Shown here: positions 57,301 to 64,000 of the stretch, one piece after another
Layout: each line of letters begins with the position of its first letter
Position numbering within the stretch: the stretch's first letter is position 1
From: Gemmobacter lutimaris
GTDB lineage: Bacteria > Pseudomonadota > Alphaproteobacteria > Rhodobacterales > Rhodobacteraceae
DNA length: 64,000 nt
Assembly: GCF_003570715.1 (NCBI RefSeq)
Contig: NZ_QXXQ01000001.1
Location: 248,001-312,000 of the forward strand
Reading direction: 5' to 3'
Translations under genes and position numbers: made by a program
Notes under the pieces: model-generated
The model's input: the letters and a program-made list of their open reading frames with translations, nothing else
Told to the model about the DNA's origin: nothing
The model's database searches: none

Positions 57301-58934
57301 TCCTCGGTCACCATCACATCCGTCGGCAGGCCGCTGCCGGTGGGCGCGTCGTTCACGGCGGTGATGTCAATGCTCACGCTGCCCAGCGGGGTCGTATCCG
57401 TGCCGTCGCCGACCGAGACCGACACGCTTGCGGCATTGCTGCCGCTGGCATTAGCCGCGCCGGTGTATTGCACATTCGAGACGGTATCGAGATAGGTTTG
57501 CAGGTCAGCCGCCGTGCCGCTGAGTGTCAGCGTGCCGGTGCCCGAACCGGCGACCGTGACCCCGCCGCCATCGCTGGCCGCCATGGTTCCGGCCGAAGCG
57601 GTCAGCGTCAGCGTCAGATTCGTGCTGTCCACATCCGCCAGCGTGACGCCCGACAGGTCCAGATTGCCCGCCAGATCCTCGGTCACCATCACATCCGTCG
57701 GCAGGCCGCTGCCGGTGGGTGCGTCATTCACGGCGGTGATGTCGATGTTCACGCTGCCCAGCGGGGTCGTATCCGTGCCGTCGCCGACCGAGACCGAAAC
57801 CGTCGCGGCATCATTGCCGCTGGCATTGGCGGCGCCGGTGTATTGCACATTCGAGACGGTATCGAGGTAGGTTTGCAGGTCAGCCGCCGTGCCGCTGAGT
57901 GTCAGCGTGCCGGTGCCCGAACCGGCGACCGTGACCCCGCCGCCATCGCTGGCCGCCATGGTTCCGGCCGAAGCGGTCAGCGTCAGCGTCAGATTCGTGC
58001 TGTCCACATCCGCCAGCGTGACACCCGACAGATCCAGATTGCCCGCCAGATCCTCAGTCACCGTCACATCCGTCGGCAGGCCGCTGCCGGTGGGCGCGTC
58101 ATTCACCGGGGTTATGGACAGGCTGAACGTATTGCCGGTCACGGTGTCATGGCCATCCGTCACGCTGAAGCCGAAGCTGGCCGAGGTGGTTTCGCCGCCG
58201 TTGTGCAGATACTTGATCCGCCCGGCATCAATGTCGGCCTGGGTGAAGGTATTGTTCAGCCCGCGCGTCTCGCCCGCATCCACCACATTGTCACCGTCCA
58301 GATCGCGGAACAGGATGCCGTTGGTGGCGACCGAGGTGACCCGATAGGTCAGGCTGGTGGTCACGGTATCGGAATCCGTGGTCTGCAACTGGGTATTGGC
58401 GATGGTCAGCAGCCCGCCTTCCAGCACCGTGGCGCCGGTATTGGTGGTGACGGCCGGGGGAACGGTCGGATCGGCCAGAGTAAAAGCGACGGTCTGGCTG
58501 AGACTGACCCCCGGCTGATAGCCATAGGGGAAGAACCCGGCTGTGACCGAACCGCCATTGGCCGTGCTGAAGCTCGGGGCAAGGGTCTGGTTCACGCCCG
58601 CCATGATGCCGGAAGAGGCGGTTTCGGTCGCGGCAGTAACCGCCCCGGCCGATTCATCCGCGACGCTGGACAGAATGAAGCTCAACTGGCCACCTTGCTG
58701 GGTGCCCGAGAAGCTGACTGTGTAACCCGAAGCCGTCACATCGACCGAGATCGAACCTGTCAGCGTCTGGGGATAGCCACCGCTGGTGAACGTATAAGAA
58801 ACCGGCACATTGGTCAGTTCGACACCAGCGCCCACAGTGAAGGTCTGGGTGACCAGATCAACATTGTTTAACGTGTCAGCAAAATTCGAGAAATTCACGA
58901 CAAGCGTGACGCTTTCACCAATCAAGGACGGCAT
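54357..58934 (-). CDS. Giant RTX/cadherin-like secreted protein
   Basis: This 1,525-residue acidic protein has no classical signal peptide. The N-terminal ~270 residues are a strand-rich head, ending in a calcium-binding-like DLDGDNVVDAGE segment. Six adhesin-like repeats of about 125 residues (each starting NDAP) follow, then about 10-15 RTX nonapeptides (GGAGNDTMDGG, GGDGNDGLYGGDGND). A C-terminal region ends in a hydrophobic tail (VTSILASDIIL), as expected for type I secretion. It is likely a secreted or cell-surface adhesin. Repeat 6 carries a 33-residue Met/Pro-rich insertion. The RBS GGGAG lies 9 nt before the ATG. No type I secretion genes are nearby. Confidence 0.88.
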   Translation of the reverse strand: MPSLIGESVTLVVNFSNFADTLNNVDLVTQTFTVGAGVELTNVPVSYTFTSGGYPQTLTGSISVDVTASGYTVSFSGTQQGGQLSFILSSVADESAGAVTAATETASSGIMAGVNQTLAPSFSTANGGSVTAGFFPYGYQPGVSLSQTVAFTLADPTVPPAVTTNTGATVLEGGLLTIANTQLQTTDSDTVTTSLTYRVTSVATNGILFRDLDGDNVVDAGETRGLNNTFTQADIDAGRIKYLHNGGETTSASFGFSVTDGHDTVTGNTFSLSITPVNDAPTGSGLPTDVTVTEDLAGNLDLSGVTLADVDSTNLTLTLTASAGTMAASDGGGVTVAGSGTGTLTLSGTAADLQTYLDTVSNVQYTGAANASGNDAATVSVSVGDGTDTTPLGSVNIDITAVNDAPTGSGLPTDVMVTEDLAGNLDLSGVTLADVDSTNLTLTLTASAGTMAASDGGGVTVAGSGTGTLTLSGTAADLQTYLDTVSNVQYTGAANASGSNAASVSVSVGDGTDTTPLGSVSIDITAVNDAPTGSGLPTDVMVTEDVAGNLDLSGVTLADVDSTNLTLTLTASAGTMAASDGGGVTVAGSGTGTLTLSGTVADLQTYLDTVSNVQYTGAANASGNDAATVSVSVGDGTDTTPLGSVNIDITAVNDAPEVTAPASIAVTEDVSTALTGISFADVDAGGSSVTATLSVPLGSLTASSGSGVTVGGTASALTLTGTIADINAFIAASGVSFTTAANATDAVTLTASIDDGGNSGTGGAQTDSTTVTLDVTAVNDAPTGSGLPSDLTVTEDTAGNLDLSGLTVADLDSAGNLTLTLTASAGTMTASDGGGVTVSGSGSGTLTLTGLAADLNSYLTDAASIQYTGALNANGDNAASVAVSVGDGTDTTPLGNVNIDITAVNDAPTGSGLPTDVTVTEDVASNLDLSALSVADVDSAGNLTLTLTASEGTMTASNGTTTTIIMVPGPGYFDPVLMIWMPGPPMPMPSITTTVTVSGSGTGTLTLTGTAADLNAYLADATKIQYTGALNANGNDAATLSVSVGDGTDTTPLGTVNIDITAVPDTPLAQDDAFTLVDTGTLVATDLFADNGNGVDVDVDTAPAITAVNGVAGDVGTQITLASGALLTVRADGTFDYDTNGAFEHLPLGSQTGDSFTYELNGGPTATVTLTINGVDNRDLLTGTGGDDNLQGGLMADTLVGGAGNDTMDGGAANDLVDYSAATQRVVVDLSLSGVAQRISASEGIDTLTDIENVRGGAGGDRLVGNATHNVLTGNAGDDNLFGLSGIDTLYGGDGNDGLYGGDGNDQIFGMNDNDRLFGGEGNDTMDGGAGIDFVDYGSATGTGVNVNLSITGMQFVSATEGADTLVNIENVNGSALGDTLTGNSADNVLYGNAGNDLLSGGDGIDRLVGGLGQDTLTGGAGEDVFFFTRVADSNLTSGRDTITDFVSGTDKINLEQIDAISGLAGNQEFTFLGTGAFTGEAGQLRVAVFGANSFLLGDIDGNGAADLNIGLLGVTSILASDIIL
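56979..58103 (-). repeat. Three 375-bp tandem repeats in the giant RTX gene
   Basis: Repeat starts at 58103, 57728 and 57353 are spaced by exactly 375 bp (125 codons), and the copies are nearly identical. Three more diverged units follow to 55746 with spacings of 378, 378 and 477 bp. Confidence 0.92.
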
Positions 58935-59420
58935 GAGAAATTACTCCCTTCAAGTGGGCTGCTCGGCTTTATCTGCACGGAAGTGCGCACGGCGGCGGAT
59001 GAGTGCAGCTTGTTGGTTATTGGCCGAAATTGTCAAAAAATGGGCGATACTCGTATAATAGATTACGAAACAAGCAATTATTGAATCATCTTTCAACCAA
59101 GGTCAAGAAAATCACCCGCACAGCTAATCTGGCATTTGCGCCGCTCTGCCACAGGCTGTTTCGTGTGTGTCATCCAAACAGCCAGACCAGACATCAGGAA
59201 AGGGTTCGCAAGGGGCAGCCCGGACTGCGGAATGCCGGGATCACCGCACAACAGCGATGCGCCGCGTATCGCGGCGAAAAAGACGCATATCCGGGGCACG
59301 AATATCATGTCCCAAATGCAACTTATCACCATCGGCACAGGGCGGAAAAAGCTCTGCCAACCGCGGGTCCGCCGGAAAATCTGGTGATTGGTGCGAAGAT
59401 GCCTGACCTTTCAGGACAGG
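58935..59420. other. 486-nt intergenic region with no supported gene
   Basis: The left part is AT-rich and holds the RTX gene's upstream region. A promoter-like element at 59030-59059 points away from it. Open frames on both strands show no recognisable protein and no good RBS. Confidence 0.6.
59030..59059 (+). promoter_or_regulatory. Promoter-like element without a known gene
   Basis: TTGTCA is separated by 18 nt from a perfect TATAAT. It faces towards the end of xseA, where no plus-strand gene is supported. Confidence 0.45.
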
Positions 59421-61010
59421 TCAGAACAGGCTGCCCTGATCCGGACCTTCCTCGCGCGGGCGGGCCTTTCGACCGGGGCGGACTGCGGAATCGGCTGCGG
59501 TGGCCCCTCCGGTCAGCACTTTTCCGTCGCGGAATTCGATTTCCAGCACCGGGATGGTGCGGGCCTGTTCGGCACTGGTGACCACTGCGCCTTCGGCCCG
59601 CACTACGGCATAGCCGCGCGCCAGTGTTGCATGATAGCCCAGCGTGCGCCGCATCCGCTCCAGCACCTCCAGCCGTTCCGTAGCACGCGCCAGCCGCTGC
59701 GCAGGCGCGGTTTCAAGCCGGGATGCAAGCACACCAAGGCGGTCGCGGTCGCGGGCAACCTCGCTTGCCGCACCGGACAGCAGACGCGCGAGAGCGGGCG
59801 CAAGGCGCGAGGCCCATTTGTCCAGCCCCGCATGGCCGCGTTCCTGCCGCCGTTCCATCGCGGCACCGGCGCGGGCGGTCAAAACCTGTGCCCGTTCGGC
59901 CCGGCCCGCAATAAGCGCACGCAGCGCCTCGGGGCGCAGGCGCCCGGCACGCGCCTCATAGGCGCCGCGCTTGCGGGTGACCATCAGCCCCAGCGCCCCG
60001 CCCAGCCGCTGCACTGCCGCATCGAATCGCTGCCCCGGCCCGCCCAGCAGCATGTCGAGCCGCGGCAGCGCCCGGCCCAGATCGGACAGCCGCACCCGCC
60101 GCCGCTCGGCCCCCTGCGCCATCGCCCGGCTGAGCCGGGCGCCGAAGCCATCCACTGCCGCCAGCAGGTCAAGCCGCACCGGCACCGCTATCTCGGCGGC
60201 GGCAGTGGGCGTTGGCGCCCGGCGGTCCGACGCAAAGTCGATCAGCGTCGTATCGGTTTCATGCCCCACAGCGGAAATCAGCGGAATGCGGCTGGCCGCC
60301 GCCGCCCGCACCACGATTTCTTCATTGAAGCCCCACAGATCCTCCAGCGAGCCGCCACCCCGCGCCACGATCAGCAGATCAGGGCGCGGCACCGGGCCAT
60401 CGGGTTCGATGGCGTTGAAGCCACGAATGGCCGCCGCCACCTCGGCTGCGCATTTCTCGCCCTGGACCGCCACCGGCCAGATCAGCACATGGCGGGGAAA
60501 GCGGTCGCGCAGCCGGTGCAGGATGTCGCGGATCACCGCACCCGAGGGCGAGGTGACCACCCCGATCACGCCGGGCAGATAAGGGACAGGCTTTTTGCGC
60601 GCGGGGTCAAACAGCCCCTCGGCCTGCAAGGCGGCGCGGCGCTTTTCCAGCATGGCCATCAGGGCACCGGCCCCTGCGGGGGCCACATCCTCGACAATCA
60701 GCTGGTATTTCGACTGGCCCGGAAAGGTGGTCATCCGGCCGGTGGCCACGACCTCCATCCCCTCTTCGGGGCGCACCTGCATCCGTGCCACCTGCCCCTT
60801 CCACGAGACGGCGGCAATGACCGAACGGTCATCCTTCAGGTCGAAATACATATGCCCCGAGGACGGGCGCGAGACACGCCCGATCTCGCCCCGCACGCGG
60901 ACAAGGCCGAATTCGCCTTCAATCATGCGTTTCACCGCGCCGGAAAGCTCTGACACGGTATATTCGGGCTGGTTGCCCTGCTGGGGCTGGGGGTCTTCGA
61001 ACAGGTCCAT
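59421..61010 (-). CDS. xseA: Exodeoxyribonuclease VII large subunit
   Basis: This is the large subunit of the nuclease that degrades single-stranded DNA. It has 529 residues, with an N-terminal OB domain (YTVSELSGAVKRMIEGEFG), then the catalytic region with SPSGAVIRDILHRL and LIVARGGGSLEDLWGFNEE, and a long coiled coil. The C-terminal tail of about 70 residues is longer than in E. coli and rich in Arg/Glu. The start at 61010 (MDLFEDPQPQQG) is chosen because the open frame upstream lacks likeness. Confidence 0.93.
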   Translation of the reverse strand: MDLFEDPQPQQGNQPEYTVSELSGAVKRMIEGEFGLVRVRGEIGRVSRPSSGHMYFDLKDDRSVIAAVSWKGQVARMQVRPEEGMEVVATGRMTTFPGQSKYQLIVEDVAPAGAGALMAMLEKRRAALQAEGLFDPARKKPVPYLPGVIGVVTSPSGAVIRDILHRLRDRFPRHVLIWPVAVQGEKCAAEVAAAIRGFNAIEPDGPVPRPDLLIVARGGGSLEDLWGFNEEIVVRAAAASRIPLISAVGHETDTTLIDFASDRRAPTPTAAAEIAVPVRLDLLAAVDGFGARLSRAMAQGAERRRVRLSDLGRALPRLDMLLGGPGQRFDAAVQRLGGALGLMVTRKRGAYEARAGRLRPEALRALIAGRAERAQVLTARAGAAMERRQERGHAGLDKWASRLAPALARLLSGAASEVARDRDRLGVLASRLETAPAQRLARATERLEVLERMRRTLGYHATLARGYAVVRAEGAVVTSAEQARTIPVLEIEFRDGKVLTGGATAADSAVRPGRKARPREEGPDQGSLF

Positions 61011-61062
61011 GCCCCCGTTTTGCCCCAAGCCCGCGCGGCCCGCAACCGTCCCGGCCCCGCCC

Positions 61063-61096
61063 GACCGTCGCAAAGCGCGCCAGACCGTCGCAAAGC
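61063..61096. repeat. Paired 14-bp direct repeats before the riboswitch promoter
   Basis: Two copies of GACCGTCGCAAAGC at 61063-61076 and 61083-61096 are spaced 20 bp, two helical turns. The second ends 5 nt before a TTGACG -35-like element at 61101. Confidence 0.7.
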
Positions 61097-61100
61097 CCGC

Positions 61101-61129
61101 TTGACGCAAGCGCCCTTTCGCCACAGAAC
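61101..61129 (+). promoter_or_regulatory. Candidate promoter of the riboswitch transcript
   Basis: TTGACG is separated by 17 nt from CAGAAC (a weak -10 match). The predicted transcription start is about 61136, which is the first base of riboswitch stem P1. Confidence 0.4.
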
Positions 61130-61135
61130 GAGGCG

Positions 61136-61326
61136 GCAAGGTGTCCATCAGGTGCCAAGCACCGGACTCAATCGGGAACGGGGAAGGGCGAACCCAGTCA
61201 GGCGCCCGAAGCCCCGGCCGCCCCCGCGACTGTGAGCGGAGAGCGCCCCCATCCGCCACTGGTGCCCCAAAGGCACCGGGAAGGCCGGGACGCGCCACGA
61301 CCCGCAAGCCAGGAGACCGGCCTTGC
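61136..61326 (+). promoter_or_regulatory. Cobalamin riboswitch
   Basis: Stem P1 is GCAAGG (61136-61141) with CCTTGC (61321-61326). The core shows the family signatures GCCCCCGCGACTGTGAGCGG, GCCACTGG and the B12 box AGCCAGGAGACCGGCC. A 7-bp hairpin GGCCGTC/GACGGCC (61342-61361) directly before the Shine-Dalgarno could be the expression platform. It controls the CbiM-like gene and probably cobF. Confidence 0.95.
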
Positions 61327-61375
61327 ATGAACCGAAACCACGGCCGTCGGGTGTGACGGCCAGAGGAGACAGATC

Positions 61376-62053
61376 ATGCATATCGAACCGGGCCTCGTTT
61401 CCGGGGCCAAGCTGATGCTTGGTGCCGCCACCGCCGCCACCGCCGGGCTTTACACGCTGAAAATTGCCTTTGCCGCGATCCGCGAACAGGGCGCGGTCTC
61501 GCTGCTGGCGCGCAGCGTACTGGCCACCGCCGCCACCTTCACCTTCTTCGAGGTGCTTCCCCATGTGCCCGTCGGCGTGTCCGAGGTGCATCTCATCCTT
61601 GGCTCGACCCTGTTCCTGCTGTTCGGTGCCGCTCCGGCGGCCATCGGGTTGGCGCTTGGCCTGCTGATCCAGGGGATGTTCTTCGCCCCCTTCGACCTGC
61701 CGCAATACGGGATGAACGTCACCACCCTGCTGGTGCCACTGTTCGGCCTTCAGGCACTGGCGCGGCGCGTCATCGCCCCCGGCACCGCCTATGTCGATCT
61801 GCGCTACGGGCAGGCGCTGGCGCTGTCCACCGCCTATCAGGCGGGCATCGTCGCATGGGTTGCCTTCTGGGCTTTCTACGGCATGGGCTTCAGCGCCGAG
61901 GCCATGGCGCAGGTCTCGACCTTCGGCGCGGCCTACATGCTGGTCGTCGCGGTGGAACCGCTGGTGGATCTGGCCGTTCTGGCAGCCGCCAAGGCCATCA
62001 AGGGCCTTGCGGGTTCCGGCCTCGTGACCCCGCGCCTGCACGCCGCCGCCTGA
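61376..62053 (+). CDS. CbiM-like energy-coupling-factor permease
   Basis: This 225-residue membrane protein of the CbiM family has about six spans. The N-terminus MHIEPGLVSGAK keeps the His at position 2 needed for cobalt entry in CbiM. The segments FFEVLPHVPVGVSEVHLILGS and FFAPFDLPQYGMNVTT match the family. No CbiN, CbiQ or CbiO gene is in view. The role is probably cobalt (or possibly corrinoid precursor) uptake, under riboswitch control. The RBS AGAGGAG lies 8 nt before the ATG. Confidence 0.85.
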   Translation: MHIEPGLVSGAKLMLGAATAATAGLYTLKIAFAAIREQGAVSLLARSVLATAATFTFFEVLPHVPVGVSEVHLILGSTLFLLFGAAPAAIGLALGLLIQGMFFAPFDLPQYGMNVTTLLVPLFGLQALARRVIAPGTAYVDLRYGQALALSTAYQAGIVAWVAFWAFYGMGFSAEAMAQVSTFGAAYMLVVAVEPLVDLAVLAAAKAIKGLAGSGLVTPRLHAAA

Positions 62054-62060
62054 TCCCTCT

Positions 62061-62086
62061 GCCGCCGCCCCAGTCCGGGCGGCGGC
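62061..62086 (+). terminator. Hairpin between the CbiM-like gene and cobF
   Basis: A perfect 10-bp stem GCCGCCGCCC/GGGCGGCGGC has a 6-nt loop and is followed by CCCTTTC. It lies 8 nt after the stop of the CbiM-like gene and could reduce read-through into cobF. Confidence 0.5.
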
Positions 62087-62104
62087 CCTTTCGACCGAGT
62101 AGCC

Positions 62105-62872
62105 ATGACCCTTCACCTCAGCCTCGTCGGGATTGGCAGCGGCAATCCCGACCACCTGACGCGCCAAGCCATCCGCGCGCTGAACCGCGCCGATCTGATC
62201 CTCTTGCCGCGTAAGGGCAGCGCGAAGGCCGATCTGGCCGATCTGCGGCGCGAGATCCTCGCCGAGGTGTTGGAAAACCCCGCAACCCGCATTGCCGAAT
62301 TCGACTATCCGACGCGAGACGCCGCAACTGCCGATTACCGCCAAAGGGTCGAAGACTGGCATGATGCCATCGCTGCCCGCTGGGTGGACAGCATCGCCGC
62401 CCACCCCGGTGCGACGCGCGTCGCGCTGCTGGTCTGGGGTGACCCCTCGCTTTACGACAGCACCCTGCGCATCGCCACGCGCCTGACCCCACGTCCGGAC
62501 ATCAAGGTCATCCCCGGAATCACCTCCATTCAGGCCCTGACCGCCGCCCATGCCATCCCGCTGAACGAGATCGACGGCCCGGTCACCATCACAACCGGGC
62601 GCCAATTGCGTGAAACCGGCTTTCCGGCTGGCGTCGATACCTGTGTGGTGATGCTGGACGGCGAATGTTCATTCCAGAGCCTGCCACCGGAAGGCATACA
62701 GATCTGGTGGGCGGGTTATGCCGGCATGCGCCTTCAGATTACCGACCATGGCCTGCTGATTGACGCCGGCCCACGCATCATTGCCGCCCGCGCCGCGGCC
62801 CGCGCCGCCCATGGCTGGATCATGGATATTTACCTGCTGCGCCGCCAGGGCGAGGCGCAAATTTCTTCCTGA
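62105..62872 (+). CDS. cobF: Precorrin-6A synthase (deacetylating)
   Basis: This SAM-dependent methyltransferase of the aerobic cobalamin pathway methylates C-1 of precorrin-5 with loss of acetate. It has 255 residues with the tetrapyrrole methylase fold (VGIGSGNPDHLTRQAIRALN near the start, LVWGDPSLYDS, VIPGITSIQALTAAHAIPL). It lies 51 nt after the CbiM-like gene and probably shares the riboswitch transcript. Other cob genes are not in the window. The stop lies inside the first of three hairpins. Confidence 0.95.
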   Translation: MTLHLSLVGIGSGNPDHLTRQAIRALNRADLILLPRKGSAKADLADLRREILAEVLENPATRIAEFDYPTRDAATADYRQRVEDWHDAIAARWVDSIAAHPGATRVALLVWGDPSLYDSTLRIATRLTPRPDIKVIPGITSIQALTAAHAIPLNEIDGPVTITTGRQLRETGFPAGVDTCVVMLDGECSFQSLPPEGIQIWWAGYAGMRLQITDHGLLIDAGPRIIAARAAARAAHGWIMDIYLLRRQGEAQISS

Positions 62873-62929
62873 AGAAATTTGCAAATCTTTTCCTCAAAAG
62901 ATTTGCACGCGGCCCCCGGAGGGGCCGCG
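62857..62929. terminator. Three consecutive hairpins after cobF
   Basis: Arms lie at 62857-62868/62871-62882 (12 bp), 62881-62891/62896-62906 (11 bp) and 62908-62916/62921-62929 (9 bp), all perfect. The first two begin and end with the same GCAAAT/ATTTGC. They separate convergent cobF and soxG and can act on both strands. Confidence 0.8.
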
Positions 62930-62936
62930 GCGGCGA

Positions 62937-63503
62937 TCAGAACACCGAATGCGCGGCGGTTTCCAGCGCGTGCCACAGGGCGGCGGCCGAAGACCGCGCC
63001 CCGATCACGCTGACCTGCGCGGCGCCCCGCTTCACCACATAGACGCCCATATGCTCCAGAATGGTGCGGGTCGCGGCACCTTCCGGCGCGGTGGCCAGAT
63101 CGACGTTGCACAGCCGCTCGAACAGCGCGGGCAGCCCTTCACCCGTGACGTCGATCCGCACCCAGGCGTCGGTCTGTTCGGTGATCGAGGCCGCATCGCC
63201 GAATACCGGCAGCAGCGCCGCGCGACTGTCCTCATGCGTGGCAAAGGGTGCCTCGACCATCCAGCTTTCGGGCGACAGCCAGAAGGCCGCGAAAGGCGCG
63301 CGGGCCTCGAACCGGCCGGGACCGGGCAGCGGGATACCGGCCGCTGCGGCAGACGCCGCCACTTCCGCCGTGCGCCCAAGACGGGCCGAGACGGAGGCCA
63401 GCGCCACATCGACAACCTCGGTCAGCGTGACCGGGCCGATGCTGGCCCGCGCCGGGCTGGTGCCCCCCAGCGGGCAGAGGGGTTTCAGACGATGCTCAGC
63501 CAC
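62937..63503 (-). CDS. soxG: Sarcosine oxidase gamma subunit
   Basis: This is the small subunit of heterotetrameric sarcosine oxidase, which demethylates sarcosine to glycine with transfer of the one-carbon unit to tetrahydrofolate. It has 188 residues and matches the SoxG pattern (FAAFWLSPESWMVEAP, VRIDVTGEGLPALFERLC). The GTG start at 63503 overlaps the soxA stop by 8 nt (GTGGCTGA), with GGAAGGAG upstream; a longer frame to 63527 is less likely. Confidence 0.9.
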   Translation of the reverse strand: MAEHRLKPLCPLGGTSPARASIGPVTLTEVVDVALASVSARLGRTAEVAASAAAAGIPLPGPGRFEARAPFAAFWLSPESWMVEAPFATHEDSRAALLPVFGDAASITEQTDAWVRIDVTGEGLPALFERLCNVDLATAPEGAATRTILEHMGVYVVKRGAAQVSVIGARSSAAALWHALETAAHSVF

Positions 63504-64000
63504 GGAGACGCTCTCCTTCCGGGTCAAAGAAATGCGGGCTCACGATTTCGACCTCGACCTCGGCCCCCGCCAGCAGGTTGGCCGCGCGCAGCCGCTGACC
63601 GCGCCGCTCGTCACCCTTCTTCAGGTAGCCAAGTGCGATGGAACAGCCCAGATGCGGCGAATAGACCACCGAGGTGAGCCAGCCCAGATCATTGGCAATC
63701 ACCGGCGCGGCGCCTTTTTCAAGGAAATGGCTGCCAGCGGTCAGCTTCTGCGCCGGATCGACGGGCTTCACACCCACCAGACGGTAGCCGTTCGGGTCAT
63801 TCATGCCCTCGCGCTGGCTCAGCACCATGCCGATGCTGTCTTTCTTCTTCGACACCATCTTGCCCAGACCCATGTTCAGCGCGGTGGACTGGCCGTTCAG
63901 CTCGTTCCCTGCGACGTGGCCCTTTTCGACCCGCATGACGCCGAGCGCCTCGGTGCCATAGACCACGGCGTCGAATTCGCGGCCCTGTTCCACCAGCTCG
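63496..64000 (-). CDS. soxA: Sarcosine oxidase alpha subunit, C-terminal part (cut by window edge)
   Basis: These are the C-terminal ~167 residues of the large subunit, which carries the THF-binding GcvT-like domain. Segments include FDAVVYGTEALGVMRVEKGH, DSIGMVLSQREGMNDPNG and DLGWLTSVVYSPHLGCSIALGYL. The gene continues beyond the right edge. soxG follows with an 8-nt overlap, as in the soxBDAG order. Confidence 0.93.
   Translation of the reverse strand, partial: ELVEQGREFDAVVYGTEALGVMRVEKGHVAGNELNGQSTALNMGLGKMVSKKKDSIGMVLSQREGMNDPNGYRLVGVKPVDPAQKLTAGSHFLEKGAAPVIANDLGWLTSVVYSPHLGCSIALGYLKKGDERRGQRLRAANLLAGAEVEVEIVSPHFFDPEGERLRG

Noticed and set aside
56979-58103. Possible CRISPR-like array
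   Set aside because: The repeats are 375 bp, directly in frame in a coding region and without spacers.
59403-59424. Hairpin CTGACCT/AGGTCAG at the end of xseA
   Set aside because: A 7-bp stem with an 8-nt loop and no T-run is too weak to call a terminator.
59003-59581. Plus-strand open frame of 192 codons in the 486-nt gap
   Set aside because: It runs into xseA in antisense, with no RBS and no recognisable protein pattern.

Overview
This window is a stretch of ordinary chromosome from a GC-rich alphaproteobacterium, most likely of the family Rhodobacteraceae. The signs are a C4-type 5-aminolevulinate synthase (hemA) with an FNR-like box upstream, a GTTC-N7-GTTC type SOS box in front of uvrA, aerobic cobalamin synthesis (cobF) behind a cobalamin riboswitch, a sarcosine oxidase operon, and an M23 peptidase-bactofilin pair. 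The genus cannot be fixed from the sequence alone. I see no rRNA or tRNA gene, no insertion sequence, no prophage and no CRISPR array.

Layout. 1-1,008 is the start of uvrA, running off the left edge. 1.2-10.7 kb holds a rhodanese, two MFS transporters, dihydrolipoamide dehydrogenase, a DUF924 protein, queA and a giant AsmA/YhdP-like protein. 10.8-14.1 kb, on the plus strand, holds a 1-Cys-like bcp, a ferritin-like DUF455 protein, an M23 murein peptidase and a bactofilin. 14.2-21.3 kb, on the minus strand, holds a DUF2189 membrane protein, prfB, penicillin-binding protein 1A, an amidase and an aminotransferase. 21.4-26.8 kb holds a DsbA-like protein, ispG, a RodZ-like protein, hemA and a small secreted protein with an internal duplication. 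26.9-30.7 kb holds an M20 peptidase, a GNAT enzyme, miaA and an AraC regulator. 31-37 kb is a complete peptide-type ABC importer with both ATPases fused. 37-40.6 kb is der-bamB-yfgM, which with rodZ-ispG makes up two halves of a cluster that is contiguous in gammaproteobacteria.

40.8-52.6 kb holds a small membrane-anchored RTX-repeat protein, an Atm1-type exporter divergent from an ArsR regulator, a LysM/Ig-like envelope protein, a LOG-family protein, RarD, a RES-Xre toxin-antitoxin pair with a visible operator, septation protein A, an EamA transporter, ftsY, a YhhN protein and an Lrp regulator with a near-consensus promoter. 52.7-59 kb holds an AlkB-type membrane monooxygenase, a small exported protein and a 1,525-residue adhesin-like RTX protein built on 375-bp repeats. 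59.4-64 kb holds xseA, the cobalamin riboswitch with a CbiM-like permease and cobF, a triple hairpin, and the soxA/soxG end of a sarcosine oxidase operon.

Most of the genes are core housekeeping and cell-envelope functions. The accessory material is the RES-Xre pair, the two RTX-type proteins and the alkane-monooxygenase-like gene. I found no clear undescribed multi-gene system. The best leads are the Met/Pro-rich insertion inside one repeat of the giant RTX protein, the paired direct repeats in front of the riboswitch, the orphan promoter at 59,030, and the duplicated-domain secreted protein beside hemA.
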